DNA of 64,000 nt from Massilia kyonggiensis (GTDB lineage: Bacteria > Pseudomonadota > Gammaproteobacteria > Burkholderiales > Burkholderiaceae_D), in contig NZ_JANUGY010000001.1 of assembly GCF_024756235.1 (NCBI RefSeq), positions 558,001 to 622,000 on the forward strand, in the 5' to 3' direction. Shown here in pieces: positions 43,638 to 52,326 of this stretch. The first letter of the stretch is position 1, and each line of letters starts with the position of its first letter. Under the pieces are notes generated by a model. That model saw nothing but the letters and a program-made list of their open reading frames with translations, was not told the origin of the DNA and ran no database searches. The position numbers and the translations under genes were made by a program.

Positions 43638-45374
43638 TTGAAGTACAAGACCCTCGCGCTGGCCAGCATCCTGCTCGCCTCCTCCACCGCGCATGCTGCC
43701 CTGCCGGCACTCGGTCCGATGCCGGCCCTGCCGTCCAAACAGGCACCCGACAGCGTCGACATGGCCGATGCGCGCACCGCGCCCGTCGTGACACTGGACT
43801 TGCCGATCGCGGCCGGCCCGTTCCAGCCGACCTGGGAGTCGATCGCACAGCACTATCCGGGCACGCCGGCGTGGCTGCGCGAGGCCAAGTTCGGCATCTG
43901 GGTGCACTTCGGTCCGCAAGCGGCCGGCATGAGCGGCGACTGGTACGCGCGCCGCATGTACGTGCCGGGCACGACGGCCTACGCCAACCATCTCAAGGCC
44001 TTCGGTCATCCCTCGCAGGCCGGCTACAAGGAGGTGTTGCGGGACTGGAACCCGCGCAAGCTCGACCCGGCCAGACTGACGGCCCTGTACAAGGAGGCCG
44101 GCGCGCGCTTCCTCCTCATCCAGGGTGTGCACCACGACAATTTCGATTTGTGGGATTCGCGCTATCAGCCGTGGAATGCGAAGCGCCTCGGTCCGAAGCG
44201 TGACCTGGTCGGCGAATGGGCGGCGGCGGCCAAGGCTGCCGGCCTGCGCTATGGCGTCGCGTTTCACCATGAATACACATGGTGGTGGTGGCAGACCGCC
44301 TTCGGCAGCGACCCGACGGGCCCGTACGCAGGCAAGCCGTACGACGGCGCATTGACCCTGGCCGACGGCAAGGGCAAGTGGTGGGAAGGGCTCGATCCGC
44401 GCCTGCTTTATGGCCCGGACCTGCGCGAATACAAGGGCGTGACGGCCGCGGCGCACACGGACTGGAACCCGCCGCCCGCGGGCATTTTCAGCCGCCACAC
44501 GGCCTATGCCGCGTGGTACGCGAAACGCTGGGCGCTGCGCATGATGGACGTGGTGGAACGCTACGACCCGGACTTCATCTATACCGACGGCACCAGCGAC
44601 CAGCCGTTCAGCGGCAACGGGACCGGGACCGGCATGAAATCCGATGCCATCCAGCGCGTGATGGCGGATTTCTACAACCGGACGCTGAAGAAGCGCGGCA
44701 AGGTCGACACGTTCAGCGTCGTCAAGTTCCATCCGAAATTCAACGGTACCGTCAGCACGGAAGAAGGCTCGATCCCGGCCGGCATCCGCAACGATGAAGC
44801 GTGGATCGCGGAAACGCCCGTGGGCGACTGGTACTACGGCCCCGGATTCACCTACGATTCGGGCGCCATGATTCGCTACCTGCTCGAGCAGGTGGCGCGC
44901 GACGGCAACGTGGCCATCTGCATCTCGCCGCTGCCGGACGGATCGCTGGACGAAGGCAGCACGCGCATGCTGAAGGAAGTCGGCGCCTGGATGCGCGTGA
45001 ACGGGCAAGGCATCTATGGCAGCAAGGCATGGGTGCGGCTGGGCGAAGGCGAGAATGGCAAACTGCGCACCCTCCCCGACGGCAAGCTGGGAAAAGCGCA
45101 GGCCGACTTCAAGTTCGGTCCGCATGATTTCCGCTTCACGGTCGGCCGCGACGGTTCGCTGTACGCATTCACCATGACGGTGCCCGCGCCCGGCGCGACG
45201 CTCAAGATCCACTCGCTCGGATCCGGCGCGAACCTGCTGGGCAAACCGGTCACTTCGGTGTCGCTGGTCGGCTACGAAGGAAAGCTCACCTGGCGCCAGG
45301 AAGCCGATGGCCTGGTCATCGTGTGCCCGCCCGAGATGCCGTTTGCCACGGCGGTTGCATTCAATATTCACTGA
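43638..45374 (+). CDS. Secreted alpha-L-fucosidase, GH29
   Basis: No ATG fits: the in-frame ATG at 43557 overlaps the purD terminator and would bury the signal peptide. I use TTG 43638, eight bases after GGAG and directly before a signal peptide (LKYKTLALASILLASSTAHA). The 578-residue enzyme has GH29 features: 'FGIWVHFGPQA', 'LIQGVHHDNFDLWDS' (a variant of the usual KHHDGF), and 'DFIYTDGTS' with D317 as candidate nucleophile. C-terminal ~130 residues form a beta-sandwich. It releases alpha-L-fucose from glycans, outside the cell or in the periplasm. It is convergent with a PEP-CTERM gene. Confidence 0.8.
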   Translation: MKYKTLALASILLASSTAHAALPALGPMPALPSKQAPDSVDMADARTAPVVTLDLPIAAGPFQPTWESIAQHYPGTPAWLREAKFGIWVHFGPQAAGMSGDWYARRMYVPGTTAYANHLKAFGHPSQAGYKEVLRDWNPRKLDPARLTALYKEAGARFLLIQGVHHDNFDLWDSRYQPWNAKRLGPKRDLVGEWAAAAKAAGLRYGVAFHHEYTWWWWQTAFGSDPTGPYAGKPYDGALTLADGKGKWWEGLDPRLLYGPDLREYKGVTAAAHTDWNPPPAGIFSRHTAYAAWYAKRWALRMMDVVERYDPDFIYTDGTSDQPFSGNGTGTGMKSDAIQRVMADFYNRTLKKRGKVDTFSVVKFHPKFNGTVSTEEGSIPAGIRNDEAWIAETPVGDWYYGPGFTYDSGAMIRYLLEQVARDGNVAICISPLPDGSLDEGSTRMLKEVGAWMRVNGQGIYGSKAWVRLGEGENGKLRTLPDGKLGKAQADFKFGPHDFRFTVGRDGSLYAFTMTVPAPGATLKIHSLGSGANLLGKPVTSVSLVGYEGKLTWRQEADGLVIVCPPEMPFATAVAFNIH

Positions 45375-45393
45375 GCACGTCCGCAGTGCTCAG
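45371..45393 (+). terminator. Hairpin at the end of the GH29 gene
   Basis: CTGAGCAC and GTGCTCAG form an 8-bp perfect stem with a 7-base loop; the TGA stop codon lies in the left arm. There is no T run on the plus strand, so this is a likely but not textbook terminator. Confidence 0.4.
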
Positions 45394-45400
45394 CGCCATG

Positions 45401-45427
45401 AAAAAACGGAGGCACGCGGCCTCCGTT
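45401..45427 (-). terminator. Terminator of the minus-strand PEP-CTERM gene
   Basis: On the minus strand AACGGAGGC-CGCGT-GCCTCCGTT forms a 9-bp stem followed by T residues (45406-45401), 21 bp beyond the PEP-CTERM stop. Confidence 0.85.
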
Positions 45428-45448
45428 CCCGGGTGCAGATGAAGAAAA

Positions 45449-46036
45449 TCAGCCGCGACGGCGACGTGCCAGTCCGCCGGCGGCCAGGCCACCCACCATC
45501 AGCGCCAGCGTTCCCGGCAGCGGCACCGAACCGCTCGGCCCGGCCGCTTCCACGTCGATGTTGTCGATCTGGTTGTAGTAGCCCGAACCGATGCGCAGTT
45601 CCGTGATGCCGGTGAGCAGCGTGCTCCACGTGCCCGAATCCGCGATCGCCCCGACCGACACGCCGTCGGCCGACACGTCGCTCCAGTCCATGAAGTAGTC
45701 GAAGCTCTTCAGGTCGAACTTGCCGCCGCCCACGCGGGTCAGGGTGACGAACGTGTCCCCGCCGTTTTCCATGCCGTCGTGCCAGTTGAAGGTCGACGGT
45801 TCGTACGTGCCGTCGCCGACGTGCGCCGCGCCCGCGTCCGCGCCCGGCGCGTTCAAGGTGACCTGGAAGCCCGACTCCACGTAGGTCAGGTTCAGGCCGT
45901 TGTAGGTCATGCCGCCGGCCAGCGGGAAGCCGTCGCCGTACATCATGTCGGTGAGGCCATCGAAGTTCAGGACGGTGGCGCCGGCGCTGCCTGCTGCCAT
46001 GAAGGCGACGGCGGCGAGGATGGATTTGAATTTCAT
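45449..46036 (-). CDS. PEP-CTERM surface protein
   Basis: ATG 46036 has GGAGA upstream; an ATG 12 bp earlier (46048) has none. The 195-residue product has a signal peptide (MKFKSILAAVAFMAAGSAGA) and a C-terminal 'VPLPGTLALMVGGLAAGG' plus 'LARRRRG', a variant PEP-CTERM sorting signal. The body is beta-rich and lacks Cys, with many Gly/Asp/Asn, like secreted carbohydrate- or matrix-associated proteins of the family. It lies between two glycosidase genes, 60 bp from the GH74-like gene's stop on the same strand, so it may be cotranscribed with it. Confidence 0.8.
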   Translation of the reverse strand: MKFKSILAAVAFMAAGSAGATVLNFDGLTDMMYGDGFPLAGGMTYNGLNLTYVESGFQVTLNAPGADAGAAHVGDGTYEPSTFNWHDGMENGGDTFVTLTRVGGGKFDLKSFDYFMDWSDVSADGVSVGAIADSGTWSTLLTGITELRIGSGYYNQIDNIDVEAAGPSGSVPLPGTLALMVGGLAAGGLARRRRG

Positions 46037-46096
46037 GAAAGTCTCCAAAAATATTCGATACCGCCGGCGCCATCGCGGGCGCCGGCATTGCCATCA

Positions 46097-48469
46097 TCAG
46101 TAGGTGAAGAACACGCCGCGACCTGCGCCGGCGGCATACACGCGTCCGGGCACGGTCTGGTCGGCTGCCAGGTTGCTGATGCCGGCGTACTGGTGCTTGT
46201 CGTCGTTGATCCGGCGCCAGGTCTTGGCACCGTCGTCCGAGCGGTACACGCCCCACACGTTGTTGATGATGCCGACGATGTAGATCGAGGACGAGTACGT
46301 TGCACCGGCCGGCGCCTTGCCCAGCGCGATGGAGGTCGCGCCGTACACCTGCGGGTAGCTCCACGTCTCGTTGGTGCCCCAGTCCGGTGCCGTCACGTCC
46401 AGCTTGGTCCAGGTCACGCCCGAGTCGGTGGAGTGCAGGATGCTGAAACCGTCGACCACCCAGATGTCGCCTTCGACATTCGGGTTGACGGCGACCGACG
46501 AGTTATAGAACGCTGCCACCCGCGCGCCGGCGCTCACGAACGTCGTGCTCTCGGTGAAGGTGTGGCCGCCGTCGTTGGAGTACCAGAAGTGCGACGTGTC
46601 CGACCACTGGTTCCACCATGCGCCGCCCGAGTTGAAGGCATAGACCTTGTTCGGGTTCTTGCGGTCGGCGACGACGCGGTAGCCGCGGCCGATGCCCACC
46701 GGCGACAGGGCCGGCAGGTTCGTGTACGTCCAGGTCGCGCCGTTGTCCGTCGTATAGGCCGGACGCGCACCGGAGGGCGCCCAGACGGCCTTGCCCGGCG
46801 CCGTCACGGCGATGGTTTCCTCACCACCCTGGTGGTCCTTCGAAGCCGCGTCCGGGTGCTTGCTGGCGAATGGCGTCCAGGTCACGCCGGAGTCGGTCGA
46901 GTAGGCGCCGCGCGGGTTGTTCTGGACCCAGCCGCCCGTGCCCACCGCTGCGATGTAGGCCGGATTCGACCAGGCCGTGTCGGCGGCGTTACCGTTGCTG
47001 AAGAAGCCGATCGGGCCGCGCGTCGGCTTCTTGAGCAGCTCGGTCTGCACGTGCATGCCGATGTCGCCGGAGCTGCGCAGCAGCGAGTAGCCGGCGCCCT
47101 TGGGCGGGGTCATCAGGCTGATCGTGGCGGTTTCCTCGAGGTTGGTCACGTCCAGGTTCCAGGTGGGCGTGGCCGCCGAGGCGGTCTTCGTTTCCCAGAT
47201 GCCGCCGCCGAACACGTGCAGGATATGGTCGGGGTTGTTCGGATCGATCTCGACATCGTCCACCCAGCCGGAGAAGTCCACGTCCGACGGGGTGTGCGGG
47301 GTCATCGACGCGATCTCGCGCCAGGTCAGGCCGGCGTCATCGGACACCTGCACGACCGGCTGGCCCTGCCAGTTACCCCACGAGTTCGACACGCCCAGCG
47401 CGATGCGGGTGGTCGGGCCGGAGCCGGAGACCGACAGGCCGCCCATGCCGAAGTTCACCCATTGCTGCGTATCGTAGCTCTTCAGCAGCGTCCAGTTGGT
47501 GCCATCGAACTTGTACAGGCGGGCCGGACCGCCGGCGCCCGGGCCCATGTCCTTGGTGAACGCCACGTAGATCATGCCGTCCTTGGCGCGGACCATGTGC
47601 GGGATGTAGTAGCCCGTGACCGGCGTCTCGATACCGGTCCAGGTCGCACCGCCGTCGGTCGACTTGTACAGGTTGGCGCTCAGGCCGGCCGCGGCGGCGT
47701 AATCCGGGGCCACGGCCGTGTAGATGGTCTGCGTGGCCGTACCCGAGCCCGTGGTCGACGTGTCGAACAGCACGCTCTCGATACCGCCCGACGTGCGGCC
47801 CGGCAAGGAGCCGATCTGGTCGCCCGGGTACTGGAACGACGTCAGCGACGTCACCTGGTTCCAGGTCTGGCCGTAGTCCGAGCTCTTCCACAGGCCCGAC
47901 GTACGCGAACCGTAGTACAGGACCGACGGCTTGTTCGGATCGACCATCAGGCGTTCGCCGATGGCGCGGCCCGGATCGTTGGAACCGGCGCGGAATGGCA
48001 GGTCGACGTGCGTCCAGCTGTCGCCGCGGTCGGTGGAGATATACAGGCGGGCATTGGGTCCCGACCAGTCGTACATGCCGGTGACCAGGTACACGCGCTT
48101 GTCGTCGGTCGGATCCAGGGCGACGCTTTCTGCCCCGTTATAGAATTCTTCGCGGATGCCGAAGCCGTCCGTGATCGGCGTCCAGCCGGAAGTGGCCGTA
48201 TCCCTGCGGTAGACGCCGCCCATGTCGGTGCGCGCATACAGCACGTTCGGGCTGGTCGGGTGGAAGACCAGGCCGGTCACGTAGCCGCTACCGCCGTACT
48301 TGACGCTCTGCCACCGGTTACCCGTCGTCGCGACGTCGGCACCGCCGCCGGACGCGGTGCCGATCATGGCCGCAAAGGAAGGCGATTGCGAAGTCGAGTT
48401 GCTGTCGCCACCGCAGGCTGCCACCATGCCGGCCACGACGCAGGCAAGGGCAAGAGTTTGCTTCTTCAT
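46097..48469 (-). CDS. GH74-like secreted lipoprotein glycosidase
   Basis: ATG 48469 has GGAG upstream and starts a lipoprotein signal (MKKQTLALACVVAGMVAAC, lipid Cys at 19). The 790-residue protein is two seven-bladed propellers with BNR-like 'STDGGATWTG' repeats. GH74 catalytic regions are present: D82 in 'YARTDMGGVYRRD' and D469 in 'RSSGDIGMHV'. GH74 enzymes are endo-xyloglucanases or related beta-1,4-glucanases. The fucosidase nearby would suit fucosylated xyloglucan, but that is inference. It is anchored in a membrane leaflet, not free. Confidence 0.78.
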   Translation of the reverse strand: MKKQTLALACVVAGMVAACGGDSNSTSQSPSFAAMIGTASGGGADVATTGNRWQSVKYGGSGYVTGLVFHPTSPNVLYARTDMGGVYRRDTATSGWTPITDGFGIREEFYNGAESVALDPTDDKRVYLVTGMYDWSGPNARLYISTDRGDSWTHVDLPFRAGSNDPGRAIGERLMVDPNKPSVLYYGSRTSGLWKSSDYGQTWNQVTSLTSFQYPGDQIGSLPGRTSGGIESVLFDTSTTGSGTATQTIYTAVAPDYAAAAGLSANLYKSTDGGATWTGIETPVTGYYIPHMVRAKDGMIYVAFTKDMGPGAGGPARLYKFDGTNWTLLKSYDTQQWVNFGMGGLSVSGSGPTTRIALGVSNSWGNWQGQPVVQVSDDAGLTWREIASMTPHTPSDVDFSGWVDDVEIDPNNPDHILHVFGGGIWETKTASAATPTWNLDVTNLEETATISLMTPPKGAGYSLLRSSGDIGMHVQTELLKKPTRGPIGFFSNGNAADTAWSNPAYIAAVGTGGWVQNNPRGAYSTDSGVTWTPFASKHPDAASKDHQGGEETIAVTAPGKAVWAPSGARPAYTTDNGATWTYTNLPALSPVGIGRGYRVVADRKNPNKVYAFNSGGAWWNQWSDTSHFWYSNDGGHTFTESTTFVSAGARVAAFYNSSVAVNPNVEGDIWVVDGFSILHSTDSGVTWTKLDVTAPDWGTNETWSYPQVYGATSIALGKAPAGATYSSSIYIVGIINNVWGVYRSDDGAKTWRRINDDKHQYAGISNLAADQTVPGRVYAAGAGRGVFFTY

Positions 48470-48904
48470 GCTTGAACTCCAAGAAAGTTGGACCGTGGTT
48501 GCCGGTCGTTTGCTGCAATGCACCATCACCGTCGGTACGGCCGGAAACGGTCCGTCACGATGAAGTCAATGGATGGGGAAGATAGATTGGCGCGTCAAGG
48601 TCGCGGCCGAGGGGGGATCGTGTGTTCCATGAGGGTCTCCTTCGTTATCGTTTTTTACCGTTCCTACGCCGGTCTATGCAGCTGGCGTGAAATCGGTTTC
48701 TTTCGAAGTAGACTATTAGCAATACGTACGCGTTTCTTGCATTCGTAACTACGAAAGCTAGAAAAGTGCAGAAAATTGAAGAGATTTGCGCAGGATTTTT
48801 ATTCGCGCGGGAAGGGGTGTTGCAAAGGGTGTTGGCGGTTGCCTGTCACGATGCAGTTCATCAGTGTACAATCCCCGTTCGCTTTTTTTCTCTCACATTT
48901 CCAC
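48470..48904. promoter_or_regulatory. Divergent promoter region, GH74-like gene and hemF
   Basis: The 435 bp between the two divergent starts holds no credible gene. It contains the 8-mer AATACGTA (48721-48728), also found twice upstream of the amylase, and a dyad TTCGTA-AC-TACGAA (48742-48755). I see no clear promoter hexamers. The region is GC-poor compared with its surroundings. Confidence 0.5.
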
Positions 48905-49816
48905 ATGGCTACAATTAATCCGGCCGCCGTCAAGGCTTGGCTGCTCGACCTCCAGGCGCGCATCGTGCAAGCGCTGGAAGACGTCGACGGCAAGCCCTTC
49001 TTGCGCGACACGTGGGAACGGGCCGAAGGTGGCGGCGGCGTCTCGCGCCTCATCGAAGGCGGGAATGTGATCGAACGCGGCGGCGTAAATTTCTCGCACG
49101 TGCGCGGCGCCAGCCTGCCGCCGTCGGCGATGGCCGCGCGGCCGGAGCTTGCGGGACGCGCCTGGGAAGCGATGGGCGTGTCGCTCGTGCTGCACCCGCA
49201 CAATCCGTACGCACCCACCGTGCATATGAATGTGCGCTTTTTCGAAGCGACGGCCGAGGGCAAGGACCCGGTCTGGTGGTTCGGCGGCGGCATGGACCTG
49301 ACGCCCTATTACGGCAACGAAGAGGACGCGCGCCACTTCCACCAGGTCTGCCATGACGCGCTGGCGCCGTTCGGCGACGAACTGCATCCGCGCTTCAAGC
49401 GCTGGTGCGACGAGTATTTCTATATAAAGCACCGCAAGGAAGCGCGCGGCGTCGGCGGCATCTTCTTCGACGACTTCAACGAACTCGGGTTCGAGCAGTC
49501 GTATGCCATGGTGCAGAACGTCGGCAACGGCTTCCTCGATGCCTACCTGCCGATCCTGCAGCGCCGCAAGGACCACCCCTACGGCGAACGCGAGCGCGAT
49601 TTCCAGGCGTACCGGCGCGGCCGCTACGTGGAATTCAACCTCGTGTGGGACCGCGGCACGCTGTTCGGCCTGCAGTCGGGCGGCCGGACGGAAGCGATCC
49701 TGATGTCGATGCCGCCGATCGTCAAATGGCGCTACGACTGGCATCCGGAGCCGGGCAGCCCGGAAGAGAAGCTCTACACCGACTTCCTGCCGCATCGGGA
49801 TTGGCTCGCTCCGTGA
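48905..49816 (+). CDS. hemF: Oxygen-dependent coproporphyrinogen III oxidase
   Basis: Start ATG 48905 gives 303 residues; upstream in-frame ATGs add unrelated sequence. Motifs of aerobic HemF: '[12 protein letters not shown]', '[27 protein letters not shown]', '[23 protein letters not shown]'. The enzyme decarboxylates coproporphyrinogen III to protoporphyrinogen IX in haem synthesis, using O2. Its stop overlaps the nadD GTG (GTGA), the first of several couplings in this run. Confidence 0.96.
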   Translation: MATINPAAVKAWLLDLQARIVQALEDVDGKPFLRDTWERAEGGGGVSRLIEGGNVIERGGVNFSHVRGASLPPSAMAARPELAGRAWEAMGVSLVLHPHNPYAPTVHMNVRFFEATAEGKDPVWWFGGGMDLTPYYGNEEDARHFHQVCHDALAPFGDELHPRFKRWCDEYFYIKHRKEARGVGGIFFDDFNELGFEQSYAMVQNVGNGFLDAYLPILQRRKDHPYGERERDFQAYRRGRYVEFNLVWDRGTLFGLQSGGRTEAILMSMPPIVKWRYDWHPEPGSPEEKLYTDFLPHRDWLAP

Positions 49817-50484
49817 TTCGCTGCGCGAATTTCTGTCTCGCACTGCTGGGAGGTAGTTTCGATCCGCCGCACCACGGCCACGTCGCACTGGCCGAGCTGT
49901 TCGCGCGCGCGCTCCATCCGGACGAGCTGCGCGTGCTGCCCGCCGGCCAGCCGTGGCAAAAGAAGAGTGGCCTGGAAGCGGGCGATGCCGACCGCGTGGC
50001 CATGCTGAAGCTGGCGTTCGCAGGGAGCGCCGCGCCCGTGACGATCGATACCCGCGAAATCGACCGCCACGGCGCCACGTACACGGTCGAAACCCTGCGC
50101 GACCTGCGCGCCGAGCTGGGGCCGGATACGTCCATCGTGTTCGTGATGGGCGCGGACCAGTTGCAGAAGCTGGACACCTGGCGCGACTGGCGCGACCTGT
50201 TCGCGCTGGCCAATTTCGGCGTCGCTGCCCGCCCCGGCTACCGGCTCGACGACGCCGCGCTGCCACCCGCCGTGGCAGCCGAACTCGCGCAGCGGCGCGC
50301 GTCGTTCGACGACGTGCGCGCCAGCCCGGCGGGCAAGGTGTGCCTGGCGCACACGCTGGCCATCGACATCTCGGCCACGCAGGTGCGCGCTGCCCTGCAT
50401 GCCGTACCCCGTACTGACATAAGCGCGCTCGTTGCGCCGCAAGTGCTAGACTATATTCAACAACATAACTTGTACAAAAACTAA
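49813..50484 (+). CDS. nadD: Nicotinate-nucleotide adenylyltransferase
   Basis: The GTG start at 49813 overlaps the hemF stop. The 223-residue enzyme has the nucleotidyltransferase motif '[11 protein letters not shown]' (13-23) and '[10 protein letters not shown]' near the end, with '[14 protein letters not shown]' between. It adds AMP to nicotinate mononucleotide in NAD synthesis. Its TAA overlaps the rsfS ATG (TAATG). Confidence 0.95.
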   Translation: MIRCANFCLALLGGSFDPPHHGHVALAELFARALHPDELRVLPAGQPWQKKSGLEAGDADRVAMLKLAFAGSAAPVTIDTREIDRHGATYTVETLRDLRAELGPDTSIVFVMGADQLQKLDTWRDWRDLFALANFGVAARPGYRLDDAALPPAVAAELAQRRASFDDVRASPAGKVCLAHTLAIDISATQVRAALHAVPRTDISALVAPQVLDYIQQHNLYKN

Positions 50485-51173
50485 TGGATATCAAGAAACT
50501 GCAAACGCTCGTCGTCGACGCCCTCGAAGACGTCAAGGGCCAGGACATCGTTCTGTTCGACACGACGCACCTGACCAGCCTGTTCGACCGCATCGCGGTC
50601 GTGTCGGGCACGTCGAATCGCCAGACCAAGGCGCTGGCCGCCTCGGTGCGCGACAAGGTCAAGGAAGCAGGCGGCGACGTGGTCGGGCTGGAAGGCGAAG
50701 ACACGGGTGAATGGGTCCTCGTCGACCTGGGCGACATGATCGTGCACATCATGCAGCCGGCCATCCGCCAGTACTACCGCCTGGAAGAAATCTGGGGCGA
50801 GAAGCCCGTGAAACTGGGCGCCGCCAAGCGCAAGTCGACGGCCGAGGGCCAGGAAGCGGCCGCGCCGAAGGGCAAGTCGAAGCACCTCGCCGCCAACCAG
50901 GAGCAGGAAGAAGCCAAGCCGGTCCGCGAGCGCAAGCCGGCGGCCAAGAAGTCGGCCGACGCCAAGCCGGCCGCCAAGAAACCTGCCGCCAAGAAGATCC
51001 CGACGGGCGGCACCGTGAAGGTTGCAGTGTCCAAGACCGCTGCCGCGGACGCCAAAGCTGCCAAGGCCGCCAAGGCTGCTGCTGCGCCGAAGCGCGCAAC
51101 CAAGGCCGCCGCGGCCGAGGGCGACGCACCGGCCAAGAAAGTCATCCGCCGCATCAAGAAAACCGAAGAATAA
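50484..51173 (+). CDS. rsfS: Ribosome silencing factor RsfS with a long basic tail
   Basis: Residues 1-115 are the RsfS domain ('DIVLFDTTHLTSLFDRIAVVSGTSNRQTKAL', 'GEWVLVDLGDMIVHIM', 'YYRLEEIWG'), which binds L14 and blocks subunit joining under starvation. RsfS normally ends near residue 110-130. Here ~110 further residues are Lys/Ala/Pro-rich with AAKK/KPAAKK repeats, resembling histone H1-like tails. It is the only oddity in this conserved run and may bind RNA. It overlaps nadD by 1 bp; rlmH starts 6 bp downstream. Confidence 0.92.
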   Translation: MDIKKLQTLVVDALEDVKGQDIVLFDTTHLTSLFDRIAVVSGTSNRQTKALAASVRDKVKEAGGDVVGLEGEDTGEWVLVDLGDMIVHIMQPAIRQYYRLEEIWGEKPVKLGAAKRKSTAEGQEAAAPKGKSKHLAANQEQEEAKPVRERKPAAKKSADAKPAAKKPAAKKIPTGGTVKVAVSKTAAADAKAAKAAKAAAAPKRATKAAAAEGDAPAKKVIRRIKKTEE

Positions 51174-51179
51174 ACCGCG

Positions 51180-51650
51180 ATGCAGTTGTTCATCGTCGCG
51201 GTCGGCCACAAGATGCCGGCCTGGATCGAGACCGGCTTCGCGGAATACGTCAAACGCATGCCGCCGGAACTGCGCATCGTGCTGAAGGAAGTGAAACCGG
51301 TCGAACGGTCAGGCAGCAAGACGGCGGCCACCGCGATGGCGCTCGAACGCGAGCGCATCGAGGCCGTGCTGCCGAAAGGCGTGCGGATCGTCGCGCTCGA
51401 CGAGCGCGGCAAGGATCTCACCAGCGTGGGCCTGTCGCAAGCGTTGGAGGCCTGGCAGCAGGACGGGCGCGACGTGGCCTTCCTGATCGGCGGGGCCGAC
51501 GGCCTCGATCCGGAACTCAAGGCGCGCGCGGACGGTCTGATCCGCATCTCCAGCATGACGCTGCCGCACGGTATCGTGCGTGTGATGCTGGCAGAACAGT
51601 TATATCGTGCGTGGTCCATCACCCAGAACCATCCCTACCATCGGGTATGA
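51180..51650 (+). CDS. rlmH: 23S rRNA pseudouridine-1915 N3-methyltransferase
   Basis: The 156-residue SPOUT enzyme has the family length and motifs '[15 protein letters not shown]', '[10 protein letters not shown]', 'FLIGGADGL' (S-adenosylmethionine loop) and '[22 protein letters not shown]'. It methylates pseudouridine 1915 in 23S rRNA helix 69. It sits 6 bp after rsfS and 4 bp before maf. Confidence 0.97.
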   Translation: MQLFIVAVGHKMPAWIETGFAEYVKRMPPELRIVLKEVKPVERSGSKTAATAMALERERIEAVLPKGVRIVALDERGKDLTSVGLSQALEAWQQDGRDVAFLIGGADGLDPELKARADGLIRISSMTLPHGIVRVMLAEQLYRAWSITQNHPYHRV

Positions 51651-51654
51651 GCGG

Positions 51655-52275
51655 ATGAAACAGCTCGCCAAGAAAATCTACCTCGCCTCCAAGAGCCCGC
51701 GCCGCCGCGAACTGCTGCGCCAGGTCGGCATCGACTTCGACATCCTCAGCCTGCGCTCCGATCCCGCGCGCGGCATCGACGTCAGCGAAGACACGTTCGC
51801 CGGCGAGCCCGCGCAGGACTACGTGGCCCGCGTGGCGCGCGAAAAAGGCGCGTTCGCGTGGAACGTGCTGCACATGCGCCGCATGCCGCTGCGCCCCGTG
51901 CTGTCGGCCGACACGACCGTCACCATCGACGGCGAGATCCTCGGCAAGCCGGCCGATCCGAATGAAGCGGTCGCCATGCTGGAACGCCTGTCGGGCCGCA
52001 CGCACCAGGTGCTGACGTCGGTCGCGCTGCACTACACGGACGTGTTCGAGCAGGTGACGCAGGTGTCGAACGTGCGCTTCGCGCAGCTCTCGCCGGACGC
52101 GATCCGGGCGTATTGCGCGACGCCGGAACCCTACGACAAGGCCGGCGCCTATGGCATCCAGGGCCTCGCCGCCCTGTTCATCGAGCACATCGAAGGCAGC
52201 CATTCCGGCATCATGGGCTTGCCCGTGTTCGAGACGGCGCAGTTGCTGCAGAAAGCGGGCGTCAGCGCGTTGTAA
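51655..52275 (+). CDS. maf: Maf/YhdE-like nucleotide pyrophosphatase
   Basis: ATG 51655 begins 'KKIYLASKSPRRRELLRQ', the Maf signature (SxSPRRxELL). 206 residues with 'SADTTV' and 'KAGAYGIQGLAALFIEHIEGSHSGIMGLP', matching the dTTP/UTP-preferring YhdE branch. It removes pyrophosphate from canonical or modified pyrimidine triphosphates, limiting misincorporation. The YhdE/YceF choice is by motif only. It follows rlmH and precedes rng in the conserved run. Confidence 0.93.
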   Translation: MKQLAKKIYLASKSPRRRELLRQVGIDFDILSLRSDPARGIDVSEDTFAGEPAQDYVARVAREKGAFAWNVLHMRRMPLRPVLSADTTVTIDGEILGKPADPNEAVAMLERLSGRTHQVLTSVALHYTDVFEQVTQVSNVRFAQLSPDAIRAYCATPEPYDKAGAYGIQGLAALFIEHIEGSHSGIMGLPVFETAQLLQKAGVSAL

Positions 52276-52326
52276 GGTAGTCACACCGTGTATGATGTGA
52301 CCCCAGACAACATAAAACCCGGCCTC

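Noticed and set aside
45779..48475. A long plus-strand open frame opposite the GH74-like gene
   Set aside because: The minus-strand frame has a lipoprotein signal, BNR repeats and GH74 motifs. The plus-strand product has none and looks like a compositional shadow.
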